64,000 nucleotides of DNA. Source: Acanthaster planci. Taxonomy: Eukaryota > Echinodermata > Asteroidea > Valvatida > Acanthasteridae. The stretch spans positions 2,564,521 through 2,628,520 of the forward strand of contig NW_019091371.1 in the NCBI RefSeq assembly GCF_001949145.1, in the 5' to 3' direction. The notes beneath the pieces are model-generated. The model was not told the origin of the DNA. It saw only the letters and a program-made list of their open reading frames with translations, and made no database searches. How positions within the stretch are numbered: position 1 is the stretch's first letter; each line of letters begins with the position of its first letter. Both the position numbers and the translations under genes were made by a program. Shown here piece by piece: positions 49,370 to 61,600 of this stretch.

Positions 49370-50225
49370 TATTGCTTTCATTATGGCTTTTTCCCCTTTT
49401 TTGCGAAAAAGGCATGCTCTTTTTCTTTTTTCCTTGTTGATTTGTGTTTCAGTTTTGCGAAAAAGGCATTTTTTTTTTTGGTTTGCATTTTTAGCAAAAT
49501 TAAGAAAAGGCATTTGGGGGGGATTTTGAAAATAGGCATTCCTTTCTTTTTTTTTTTAGCTTTTCTGCAAGTTGCGGAAAAGGAATTCTCTTTGTTCTGA
49601 TTTTTTCTTCTCCATGTTCTCCTCTACAAATCTCCTTTTACTCTGTGCATGTTTCTTCTGCCTGGACCTTAGTCTCTGCGCAAGCTCGTATCTTCATCAA
49701 ACTTAGACCAACCAAAGAACTTGTGGCACTGATATGCCTCGAAGCATTTTGTCACGATGATTTGATCAGTTTATTTATAGTATATTTTTGAGTATTCATT
49801 TTTGCCTATTGAGTTTGTACTCAAATTCAAGGTGCTTTTTTATCACTTAGTGATCTTTAAAGTATGTTATTTCATGAAGTGCATGCCTGATTTGGTTTAA
49901 ACCTTAAAGGTCCAAAAGGTCATGAGAAATTTATACGCCATAAGGTTTGTGTAGTAGATTCGTTGTTCAAATTAACAAAGAAATGCGAAAACACTCCTCT
50001 GTTGATGATGAGCTCCAGTTTCTTCTTTTTCTAACCCAAAGTCCATTTGATTTGTGCACGTTTCTTGTACCCTCGACTTTAGTCCGTTTGCAACTTTAAA
50101 TCTTCATCAAGCTTACATGGACGAAGATGGTCCTAGAAAAATGACGTAATGATGATGTAATTAAGAAATTTATTACTGAGTTTTAAAATATTTAATTTAG
50201 CCCATTGACTTCAATCGTCTTTACA
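49370..50225. repeat. Dispersed repeat R1, intergenic copy
   Basis: Starts with several GCGAAAAAGGCAT words, then CTTCATCAA(A/G)CTTA, AATGACGTAATGATGATGTA and TTTAGCCCATTGACTT. The same series of words in the same order occurs at 59580-59965, in intron 3 of transporter copy B, so both are copies of one unnamed repeat. Confidence 0.6.
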
Positions 50226-50315
50226 ACCAACAGCCACAAAAAAAACCAAAAAACAAAAAAACCACCAAAAAACAACCAAAAAAACCCAACCAAACAAAAA
50301 ACGACCCTTGCACAA
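50226..50315. repeat. (A,C)-only low-complexity tract
   Basis: About 80 nt of CAAA/CCAAAA repeats almost without G or T on the + strand. Confidence 0.8.
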
Positions 50316-50729
50316 AAATGAGGCCTTTTCGAATAACACAGTATATCTTTATATCAGAAGATTCCTTAGGGTTTACTCCTTATACTGGCTGTGGACCTAT
50401 GGATGTTCAGACCCGCCAAGAGGTTTCAAAATCCAGGAAAACAGGACACTCGCACAATGAACCTGGCTGTGGTGTCTACATTCAAGTCAAATTTGACGGA
50501 CTGAGTTTGGATTTGAACAATATAAGTTTTAAGTCATGTTAAAGCGTATGAACCAGTCTTTTATATGCTGGAAGAACGAAATCAACACGAGGAACGGTTG
50601 AGAAGATGTGAATTAAAATTACTGTATGAGCCGGGTTATTCATTCGTTTTCAGATCGTTGTACACAGTGCCCGTGGTCTTTCCCAGGGTTGTTCCCTATG
50701 TTGTGGCTACAAATTCACATGATACACTT

Positions 50730-52374
50730 TGGGCCTTACTCCGAGCAGGAAAATATTTTATTGAAACAAACAACCTTTTTTGCCCTTTAATAAAACTAGT
50801 TCTGGGTCCAATATATTTACATTTCTGTGCATGATTTCGATAAGGACCTTTTAGCAATGACACAATGATATATCTTTTCATAAAAAAACAGCCGGGGCGT
50901 TGGTTTTCGTTATTCCAAGTTCACCCAGCTGAAAACAATAAAGAAGTCGGGGCCACGTTCCACTAGGGAAGTGGTGCTAAAATTGAACCTCGTGTTGCCT
51001 TTATTGGGAACTACAATAAAGTACCACCTGTTACTTCCTAAATGCTCCTAACATCGCAAATATTCATTTAGCTTGAACCAAACAGCTGGCCAAGGCAAAT
51101 TCTGTATAATTTTCAAAGTAACAATGGAATAAATATGCACTTTTTCTGGGAATTTTCTGCCAGTTGTGACGTTTTAAAAGTAGGTTATGAAAGTTTTGAA
51201 TGTAACAGGAACATTCAAATTTTCTTTGTAAATCAAACCAATTATAATTTGTTCTTTATGACAAACCAATGTTGAAATTACACAACTGCTTTTAGTGACA
51301 GGAAAATAAGACGCAGTATTCCAAACACTTTACCTGGGAGGAAATTCAACAGTGAATGAATGTTTCGTTTACATTGAAACGTCGGGCAGGTAAAAAACCA
51401 AAAATTATTTACATTGAACTGTTAAAAGACAAACTGCTGAATATCAGCCTAAGAAAGTTGTACATCCTTTGACCTCAGAGGGTTGCTTCCTGTGTTGAAT
51501 AATTAAAGATCAACTCCAACGATGCTAACTTTTCTCATATTGAATCCTATTCAAAAGAGCCAAGTCTAATAAAAAGTTGCACGTACAATCTCCCTTGCAA
51601 GTAGTCATTTTTGTGTTAATAAAAAACAGATTTTCCCCCTTTTTCCTGAGAGTACAGTTAAATATTGTAAAACTGGACGAATTTTCACGATTCCTTCGCA
51701 TATTTATTTCTATGATGAGTCACCGCGGAGAAATACTACAGTGCGTGCTCACTGGACTATAAACATGCGTAACACGCATAGCCGCGGACGACAGCACGAA
51801 TTTGAAGAATACTCTCATTCATTGGAAACTCGAAAAATTTCAGTTCCGGATCTTTCTCAGCATTTCTAGTACATCCACATGACACACAATTTTGGCATTT
51901 CATGAATCATGAAGAAAGCAGCACAAGCTCTGAATGCGGCATAGGAGACCACACACACAGATCGATCCCCGGTACGCGGTACACTCGAATGTAACTCAAT
52001 GTTCATGTACATATACATTTACATGTATATGTACGTTTGTAGCGGAACCACTCGCGCAACGGATACCAGTTTCAATGTTTCTCCGGTATTATATGATGCA
52101 CATTTTGTTTCTCAACAGCACCGCCAGCAGTAAGATTGTGCGATTTTTTCATTAAACTCGAAGACACTGTTGAAAAATTTCGGCAAAATTACAAAAAATA
52201 CAGACGCGACACAGACGTGATTTGGTGATTAATATATGATGTATTACATAACACACTAAACGGTTTTTCAAAACTTTAAAAACTGTTGGAGTTGGTCTTT
52301 CAAATCACACGAGAACACTTTCAGCAATTTCTACAGTTCATTGATGCCAGATGGATGGACACGAACGTTGGCAG
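50730..52374. other. 5' flank of transporter copy B
   Basis: Aligns in blocks with 39980-41070 upstream of copy A. No coding motif; a TGTACATG-type simple repeat lies at 52005-52037. Confidence 0.45.
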
Positions 52375-52382
52375 TGACGTCA
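52375..52382. promoter_or_regulatory. CRE palindrome upstream of transporter copy B
   Basis: TGACGTCA 81 bp before the ATG, in the block that aligns with the copy A site at 41075. Confidence 0.4.
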
Positions 52383-52455
52383 AGCTACAACAGCCAACCT
52401 GACTTCAGCTGATTACGGCACCCGTTCAGACTGTACCAAAGAGAGCTAGCGCGCG

Positions 52456-52648
52456 ATGAGTTTGCCGTACACTCGACTTGCTCGCGGTGTTCTCGCGACC
52501 ATCGCCTCCTTCGTGGTCTATATCCTTCACAGGACGGTGGTGAAGGCCTTGGGCATGCTTTTGGTGGCAATTCGGGATGACTTCGAGACCGACACCTGGG
52601 TCGCTGGAACGGTGTTTTCCGCAACCGACTGCGTCACCGATATGACTG
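52456..52648 (+). CDS. SLC16-like: Transporter B exon 1: TM1 and TM2
   Basis: MSLPYTRLARGVLATIASF ... VAGTVFSATDCVTDMT. Donor GACTG|GTGAGT, phase 1. Confidence 0.85.
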
Positions 52649-55600
52649 GTGAGTAGAATACGTAATTATCCTCTGTAACTTCTCTTCCCTTCGTTGATAC
52701 ATCTTTCAAATTCCCCAAACCCATTTCATGACATTCGGGGGGGGGGTAACATTTAAGTACCCCACCAGGACAACGATTGTATAGTTTCAATACGAACCCC
52801 AGCGATTTTTCCCTAGGTGGGGGAGTCAATATATATGAATTTTCCATTAGGCCTACTGTTCAACTGAACTCCAGTGACCCAGCGTACGTGTTTGCACAGT
52901 GACCGCGATCCAATCACTTGAAGTTTTATTCTTTGAATGCTTCATATGCTGAGAATAGACCATAATTAAGTTTGAACAATAACTTTTGTTGGTTGCATTT
53001 TGGATAGTAGCAAAATGTGTACCAGTAGTTTCTCCATGAAGTCGACTAGCCTTTGTTTTGGTAAACATACACTTTTGTATTTGTTGTCGTGCCATGTAGT
53101 GTAGTGTAGTGTTGTGTAGTATCGTATGTTATAGTGAAGCGACAGCCATGACTCAGCCATAGCCGAAGCGATAGCTATGGCACGGGCACGGGCAAAGCAC
53201 AGCACAGCATACTTCTGTCTGTGGCAGCACACTGTTACAGCACTCTTTACTGATCACTGTTGAGGTCCAATGGACTACCAGAAGACTATTATCCATTTAA
53301 CGGTCAGGGAAGCTATTACGTGCGGTCCTAGCCCTGCACTCAGAGGTCACTTTTGTCGTCGTGTTTGTCCTTGTCGTAGGTCCAATAGTGGGACCCATAG
53401 GCAAGCGCTTCGGTTATCGAAGAGTCTGCATGTTTGCCGGGGCGATGACTGCTGCTGCCGTCATCGTGGCTTCACAGGCACCGAGTTTTCTGCTATTGGC
53501 AATCCCACTCATCGGACCAGCAGGTATGCATTTTGTTTGGTTCTTGTTCGACGACTAAGCGCGTACTTGGAAGTTGGAGTTTGCATTACTGGACCGAGCG
53601 CAGTCTAGTGTGGCTTTCTTCGTTTTCATGGGCTCCAGCGCTAAACGGGTATATATCCCTTGTCGCTGAAATTGTGGGTAACAGGTGATCCCAAAAGAAA
53701 AGAAACCGCAGGAGTGAGAGTAACAATTAGCTGACCCTGAAGCGGACAGGGCCAAGTTGCATAGGTTTACGTGCACTGGCCACTGATCTCTATATCAGTG
53801 GCACTGGCACAATGGTCTGCTTGCCTCACCCATGTATAATTAGGGTTCACCAGTGAATAATATTGTGGGAGAAATATTTTTTTTTCTGGTTTAAGCATAT
53901 TACTTTCTGTTTCATGTGTGTGTCATTATTACCCTTGTAGGCCTATTGTAGTTAAGTTTGAAACTATTTATTCTGGAAAGCATTCGTATTTTGTTCGTTC
54001 TATCTTTGTTTAACTACGGAGGAAGGAACGAGCACGCAAATCCATGGAAGTTCTTTGCCTTGCAATATTCATGAACCAACTGTTAGTGTTTTAACATTGA
54101 CAAAGCAATTAAGGCATGCCATCATGTTCTATTGTACACATTTACTAGTGACAACCAACAGTGTGAAAGTTGCAAAGCAAATAAAGTAATCCTCACTAAA
54201 TCCCACCAAACATAGTATTCAACTTCAAGGCTCTACAGAACATGCAACGTGCTTCAAGTAATTCCCAAAAAAAATCGAGTAAAGTTAGTTCTTTAGTTTG
54301 GGCATTCTTATGCTCCATTTTGGTTGACATAAAACCTCATATTCATGGGAAAGGATACCAGTGCGTTTTTAGAGATACATGTAAATAGTTTTCCCAGTTA
54401 ATTAAGTAAACACAAATTCTCAAAAATGACAGAAAGTGTGCATCACCTTAAATTTGACTTCACCGCAGCTTTGCATGTTGTTTGGGGATCATCATTATTA
54501 TTTACGGTATTTATTACTTTTTGTTATTCATCTGAAGACTTTGGCTATTTATCTAATCCTAAAAAGTCGTGTCGAATTCCAGGCCTGCCACATGTTTTGT
54601 GAAAACATTTTTTTTCCAGCTCTGACTCTTCCACAGAGTTTGGAGTAAATTTTGGCACGTAATTTTGTTATAATCAAGATTACATATACTAAACCCTGCA
54701 GACTTTTCCCCGCTCCATTTCGTTAGTAAAGTTGTGAACATGTTTAAATTCATCCAGACTATACCAAGTATATTATTTGAGTATCTAGTTATTACAGTTT
54801 GAATGACAACACCTAATTTGTAATTAAATTTGTTTACCAACACATCCTATTTGGAAGTAACATCCAATTTGAATTAGAATCAGTTCATTTTAATGACAAG
54901 AATGATGGACATCACATCAGTAACGATGAAAAGAGGCATACTCAACGCACGCTTTTACATTTATGGTACGAACCAACTTTGAATGAACGAGCCTCCATCC
55001 ATCGGGGGGCAGGCACTTGCCTCCATCAAACGGGGGCATACTCAATGCATGCATTTACATTTCTTGTACAACCCAACTGTGAATGAACGCGTCTCCATCA
55101 ATCGGGGGCGAGGCAGCCACTTGCCTCTATCAAACAGGGGCATACTCAACGCACACTTATCGTTTTACATTTCTTCTACAACCCGATTGTGAATGAACAC
55201 GCCTCCACCTATCCCGGGCGAGGTAGGCACTCGCCTCCATCAAACAGGGGCATAGTCAACGCACGCTTTTACATTTCTTGTACAACCAAACTGTGAATGA
55301 ACGCGCCTCCATCTATCGGGGGCGAGGTAGGCACTTGCCTCCATTAAGCGGGGGCGGGCCATGCACTCGCTTTAAATTTCATCTAAGTGGCTCATGTACA
55401 ATTTGATCTTACAGTGTCAGTACAGTTGATACAATCAACACAGACACAGCTTAATGAAGGCTGCGACTCGCAAGGTCCCCTTGTTACCCACAGTCTCAAT
55501 TTTTCCGCGTCTGTATGTTTGCCAGTCCCGATGTTCTCTGATCCCTACTTCTCCTTATTTTTTTCTTCACTCGAGCTGGAACAAGATCTGGGGAACTTGA

Positions 55601-58600
55601 AATAGACCCCCCCGGGAAGCTGCTAATAGGAAGCCTATATTTTTGGCTTAACTTAAGTGACTATTGCGTGCCATGGTACTCTAAATAAAATTTAGGAGGT
55701 TGTGGGTGAAAACGTGATGAAATAAAAAAAAAAAACAAAAACAAATAAATGACTCCGTTATTGTTTCACATGGTACACAATGTGGGCATACAAAATTACT
55801 ATGTCCACACTTGTAATCCCAAGTCCGGGTTAATGGGGTTATCAGATAAATGCAGTTTTTGTGGAATAATATTTTTGGACATTTTTGCATACATATATTT
55901 TTTGCAGGAGCGGTGAAAATTAAAGGTTTATGAGTCCGTCCAGGAAAGATTACTTAAGATATTTGATGTTTCACATCGGCCATTAGACTTAAACTTCAGT
56001 CTGTATAAATGCAGTGCATCTGTTTAAGGACTTGGAGCAGAAGTAAATGAGATCGGGTCTTTGTGTCGCTTTACAGTAAAATAGTTGTGTAAATTCCTCA
56101 CCGTCCAAGCAAATGCACAGAGCGGATCAACCTTGACACCGGCATGGATATCTTGTGTGAGGCGGTGCATTACGAGACGCTGTTCAACCTTTCATTGTGT
56201 TGAGAACATGGGTCGATCACTGGCATCGGTAACATTTTGCACAAGATATGATGTTGGCATTTATGTTACGAACAACACAAGGCTGCATGATGGTTTCTCA
56301 GCCTTGAACCCTTAGCAGCCCGGCCAGCCGGCCCGACCTAGCTTCCATGTACATCTGTCGTCAGCAAAGCATTTTCTCAACTTTTGCGTTTGCAGTAAAA
56401 TTTTCATGGTTTTGAAACACTACTCAAAAGAATTAGAGGAACAAGAGAACAGAATGTTTTTGTCATGGTCTATATGGGCTACCGTTTCGGAACAAGAGGC
56501 ATTAAAGTTATGTGAAAATCATTCAGGTGTTGTCAATTGGTTCTCAAACAATACTCAACAATGTTGGTGCAATCATGCGAGTCATTCTGTTCTCTTGTTC
56601 CTTAAATTCTTTTGAATAGTGTATTATGTATTCAGTTGAGCTTCACTGTACTGTAAATTACCCCCACCGTACAAGCGACTAGCGTGGAGAAACAGGGAAG
56701 ACTTATGTGAGAGCGTATTCTTGTTCCAGTTTTGATCCTCTCAGACAATTCCGTTATGATTGAAAAAGTGGTCAAATTGAGCCCATTTTCTCTATATGTT
56801 TGAGACAGTCGAGGACAGGAAAACAATTGAACTTATAAGAAGCAATGTTGTTTTCGAATACACAAGAAATATTACATCTTGACAAGCCAAATTGCGCTGT
56901 ATAGGCCTATTGGCCATGAATTATTGCAGAATTTCATGCAAGTGGTCACACAATGACAAGTAACCACATGTACATGTGCATGTACAGGTACATGTACAGT
57001 ACATGTGCTTGCACATACACATATGTACGTATGTACAGGAAGTCAGGGTGAAGCTACATGTACAGTGTACACTTAGAAAAACCCGGGTTCGCAAAAGCCA
57101 CACTAGACTGGGCTCGGTCCAGTTAAACCGGTTTAACACTTTTGAATGACAACTTTCGTCCCACTTAAGTTAACTTTTAGAAGGATATAAAGACAGTACA
57201 GGAAGACATCTAAATTTGTAATACATCAATCATAAACCGTCCTTATTTCCGTTGCAAATTAATCCTCTCGCTTCCCAATAATGTGTTTTAAGCGTTTGGA
57301 TTTGAATTCCATAAAATGGAGAAATTTTCTGTCTTTCCTTTCAAGCAACTACCACCCAAATATGCTACAGAGTCCTTTGCATCTGTGCGAATTTGAATGC
57401 ATATTACAATCATCAATTGATTACCTAGAAATAACATTCATTTTAGTTTTTAGCAAAGTAATAAAAATATGATGGCGAAATTGGAAAACAAAAAAGTATG
57501 CTCATTCATTTTTGCACTCGCCCAGCCAAAAGGTAAGATTATAGTCAAATGAATTCATAAATACAATATTTATATATAAATACAATATCTGGATGGCATA
57601 CTTGATAACAAGCGTCAAGATGGCAACCTAACTAAATCAAACAGTTTCTATTATGAATGATAAATTGGTGATTTTGAAAACTAGTTTGAACATCTATAAA
57701 TAATATTTAAGAACAGCAGAATAGGCAATGTGCAGGAAGTGCCTGAAATAACTCAACCCTAAGGCAATTATTATTCTCTTCGTACCAGACTGACAAGAAA
57801 TCCAGCTGTGGGTATACGCTATTTAGAACAAACTCAAATTGCAATGTCAATGACTCTACAAACACCCAATTCTTCTTAATTGAAAAGAACCTCTAAGGAA
57901 AACCTGTTTTCTCTGATTTTATCTGTCCAAATAAATCTTAAAGCATTCAAATCGAATGCAGTGTCATTTGTCTTCAGAGCTCAACTACAACAAACTAAAA
58001 GTTCCGTTTTTTCTGTTCATGCTGAGGTGCGAATTTTGAATGTAAATTTCGTCATTCTGAGAAAATAGAGAAAAGGGGGGGGGAACCCTCACCTATGTTC
58101 GTAGTGGATAAACCTGTGTACACGCCAAACAATGGCTGCATGCATTATTTGGCATACACAGGGTTTATCCACAGTTAACAGGGGGCGAGGGTTCCCGTCG
58201 TTTTCTCCGTCTTCTCAGAATGAGGCAATCTACATTCAGGATTGGCATCTTGGTTTGAACAGGAAAAGGGCCTTTGAACTTGAAATAGATGAGCTCTAAA
58301 GACAAGTGACATTGCATTCGATTTGCTTTCAGATTTATTTGAACAGATAAAATTAGAGAAAAGGTGGTTTCCTTAGAGGTGCTCTTTAACAAACATAAAA
58401 CCTACCTCACAATTTAATGGACATTCCTTGGTTTGGGCTTCTGTCAAATTGATTTCCGCCTATCTGCAACTTTTTGCCATCAGCTCTTGGACGCAGCGTT
58501 GTCATCATACTCGTCTGTGCAACCCTCAGCAAACATCTGGACAACAGAGAATTTGCTCTGGCATCGGGAATTGCAAAAACGGGCGCCGCCCTGGGCTACA

Positions 58601-61600
58601 CCGCCATACCGCCGGTGGTGCAGCTATGCCTGGATACATATGGATGGAGGGGAACCCTGCTGATCTTGGGTGCACTATGCGCTCACTTGGTAGTGTGCGG
58701 CGCTTTGATCGTATCCTCAGAAACAGGGGACGCCGGAACAAATCTTAAAAGTGGCTACCAGTCACTGTCAAATGACGACACATGCCCTGACACAGAAGGA
58801 TTACAGCAAGAACCGAATCCACAACGCCTCCTGCTGCCACTGAAGTCCTTCTATCAACGCGTGGAGGCTGCTATTGGTCTATCCGTGATATTTGACTTTA
58901 ACTTTTGGAGAGCGACACAAATAAATATCATAAGTAAGATTGCACTGATGGCCTGGGTAATTTATTTTGTACCACACGCAGAAAACAGGGGATTTTCGGG
59001 AGAAACTGCTGCGCTGATGGTTACAGTAGCAGGAGTGGGTCATCTTGCTGGCATCCTTATCGGTAGCTTGCTTGTTTTTAAAGGAATCCTGTCCAGTATG
59101 GGCTGCCTTATGTTAGCGATTCCTTTCACTGCAGTGCCGCTATGCATCGATACCTGGATGACCAGTAGGTGGTTAATGACGGCCAATGCCACGGTTCTCA
59201 TGCTCGCCCTTGGCTGCTCGTTCACGATGTCCACGGTCGTGCTGAAGGACGTACTCGGAGACGAGAAATTCACTTCCGCCATCGGTTGGATGACTTTCTT
59301 CTCTGGCCTCTTCAAATTGCTGGGTGGCTTCATTCCAGGTGAAGAAAACACCCCCTAACCACGCTTCCCGATCAATATATCCCAGAGAAATATAAAATCT
59401 CCGTATTGGAGACGAATTCGGTACCTTTTCCTCGGATTTTCCTATGGTACTCTGTAATGTTGGAAAGCAATATGTTTGGTACAGTACAATAGTTGTATTA
59501 CAGTGGGTTACCGCCATTGGCAGGGGCCAAAGCTACTTTACTAGTGACGGCATTTCCGTTCTCTTCATTTTGTCCCCAGCCCTTCATTTGTTTATTGGCT
59601 TTTTCGCAAGTTGCAAAAAATGCATTACTTTTGTTTTTTTTCTTTGGCTTGTTTGCAAGCTGGAAAAAGGCATTATATGTACTTCTGTTCTGCTGTTTGG
59701 CTTTTGTGCAAGTTCCGAAAAAGGCACTCTGTTTGTTCCTTTTTTTTTCTTCATCATCTTCATCTGCCCAAATCCCCTTCCTTTGTACACGTTTCTTCCA
59801 CCACCATCTTTAGTCCCTTAGAAACTTTAGATCTCCATCAAACTTACATCAGTGAAGGACCCTTGTGTAAAAATGTATCTATAACAATGACGTAATGATT
59901 ACTTTGTCTAGTGATTTATTATTGATTTTTTAATAGTTATTTCAGCCCATTGACTTTGTACACGTTTTCATGACACTATTTTGGTCATTTGCTGACCTTC
60001 AATTGTAACCAAAGTTACAGCCGACAAAGACCCTGATACAAAATAAGTCCAAATTTATGACGTCATGATGCCATTATAATTTTTTAAATTGATCTTTTAA
60101 TATTTAATTTGCCCCATAGGTTTTGTACAAGTTTTTCAAGTGCCAGACATTGGGACTTTGTTTACTATAATTGATTTCATATTGGTGAACACTTGTAGTC
60201 GCCCACGTAGAGAGGGTCCCACACCAGAATCGTCATAATGGCATTATCAGGGGTCACGTGACATGAGATTAAGGAGGCATTTTTTCCATAGGTTTTGTAC
60301 ACGTTGTTTTTACTTCACTTTACACGTGACGAGTCACGTGACATTAAGGGTGCACTTTTCAAAGCACTTTATCTCGTGACGTTTATATCTGGCTGAATTT
60401 AAACCTTGCAGATATCTTGAAAGGGGAAGGCTTTAGACGAACATAGACCTTAAGTGATGATGACGTCATCATGTGACATGTGACGTGACATTACAGGTGC
60501 ACTCTTCAAAACACTATATCTTGTTAAGTACATGTCTGATTGGTTTGAACATTGCTGAGATCTTGAATGGAAGTGATTACAACGGGTATTGACCTGATGT
60601 GATGACGCCATCATGCAGGTCACTTGGTATGTGGAATGTACAAAGCACCATATCTTCTTAATTGCATGTCGTATTGTGTTCAAACTTTGCTGATATCTTG
60701 AAAGGATAGTGACGTAGGAGAATATTGACCTCATGCGGAGTGACATCATCAGGTTAGAAACCAAGTGACATTAGAGTTTCATTTTTTACAGCCCTTTTTT
60801 GTGATGAACATGTCCAATTGGGTAGAAATTCGGTAGGTAGCGAGAACTGGACGAGTTACCTACGGAGTGAAGTGATGTTAAAGGTGCACACTTTATTCTC
60901 AATATTTTCTAATGTCCAGAAGGGTTTGCACATTTTGTCATTATGACGTCACCAAAGAAAATATTAGAATTATATTTACAAATAGGTCATTTGGGAGACA
61001 TTTTGTGGTAACTTTTTCAGCATTAGGGAGACATTGACTTTTAGGGGGACATTTCAGTGTTTCCTTATTTTCAAACTACCAGAAGGAGGCCGAATTTCAC
61101 CGTCCAAATTTTGAGAGATGAGAGATCAGGGTCCAAAATGAAAACATACAAAGTTTGGTTCAGATCAGGCTAAGGAATATTTAATTACGATACAGTACAT
61201 TTAGAAATATTTTGTGCACGTTCTTATGGGAATGTCTCCCTAGTGACCCGTTAGCGGTAATTATTATATCTGTAAATATTTGTAGCTCTGGGGTAGATCT
61301 TTGAGGAAAAAGTGAGAAACGGAAATGTAATATTATATCAAACAATTAGATGCCTTTTTCTTGATAAAAATAAGAAAATGAGGAAAAGCCCTTTGCTCTG
61401 TCCTAAAGATAGACGGACCTTTAGTGTTTTCTTGCTTCATTGATGCTGAACCAAAACTTTCTTCAAAAAAAATGTTTACCCTCAATATACACATCAATGG
61501 TATGGGAAATTCGGTAGGTACTTTTCTGATGTGATAAAATCTGAAACAAATCTCTAAAATTGAAAAAAAAAAACACTCTCTCCCAAACCTCAGTCAGTAA

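Noticed and set aside
57880-58392. Two similar frames on opposite strands (SLILSVQINLKA)
   Set aside because: They are the two arms of the foldback element read in opposite directions, not paralogous genes.
59444-59895. Overlapping 94-125-codon frames
   Set aside because: Composed of T-rich repeat units (the GCAAGTTGC array); low-complexity hydrophobic translation, no motif.
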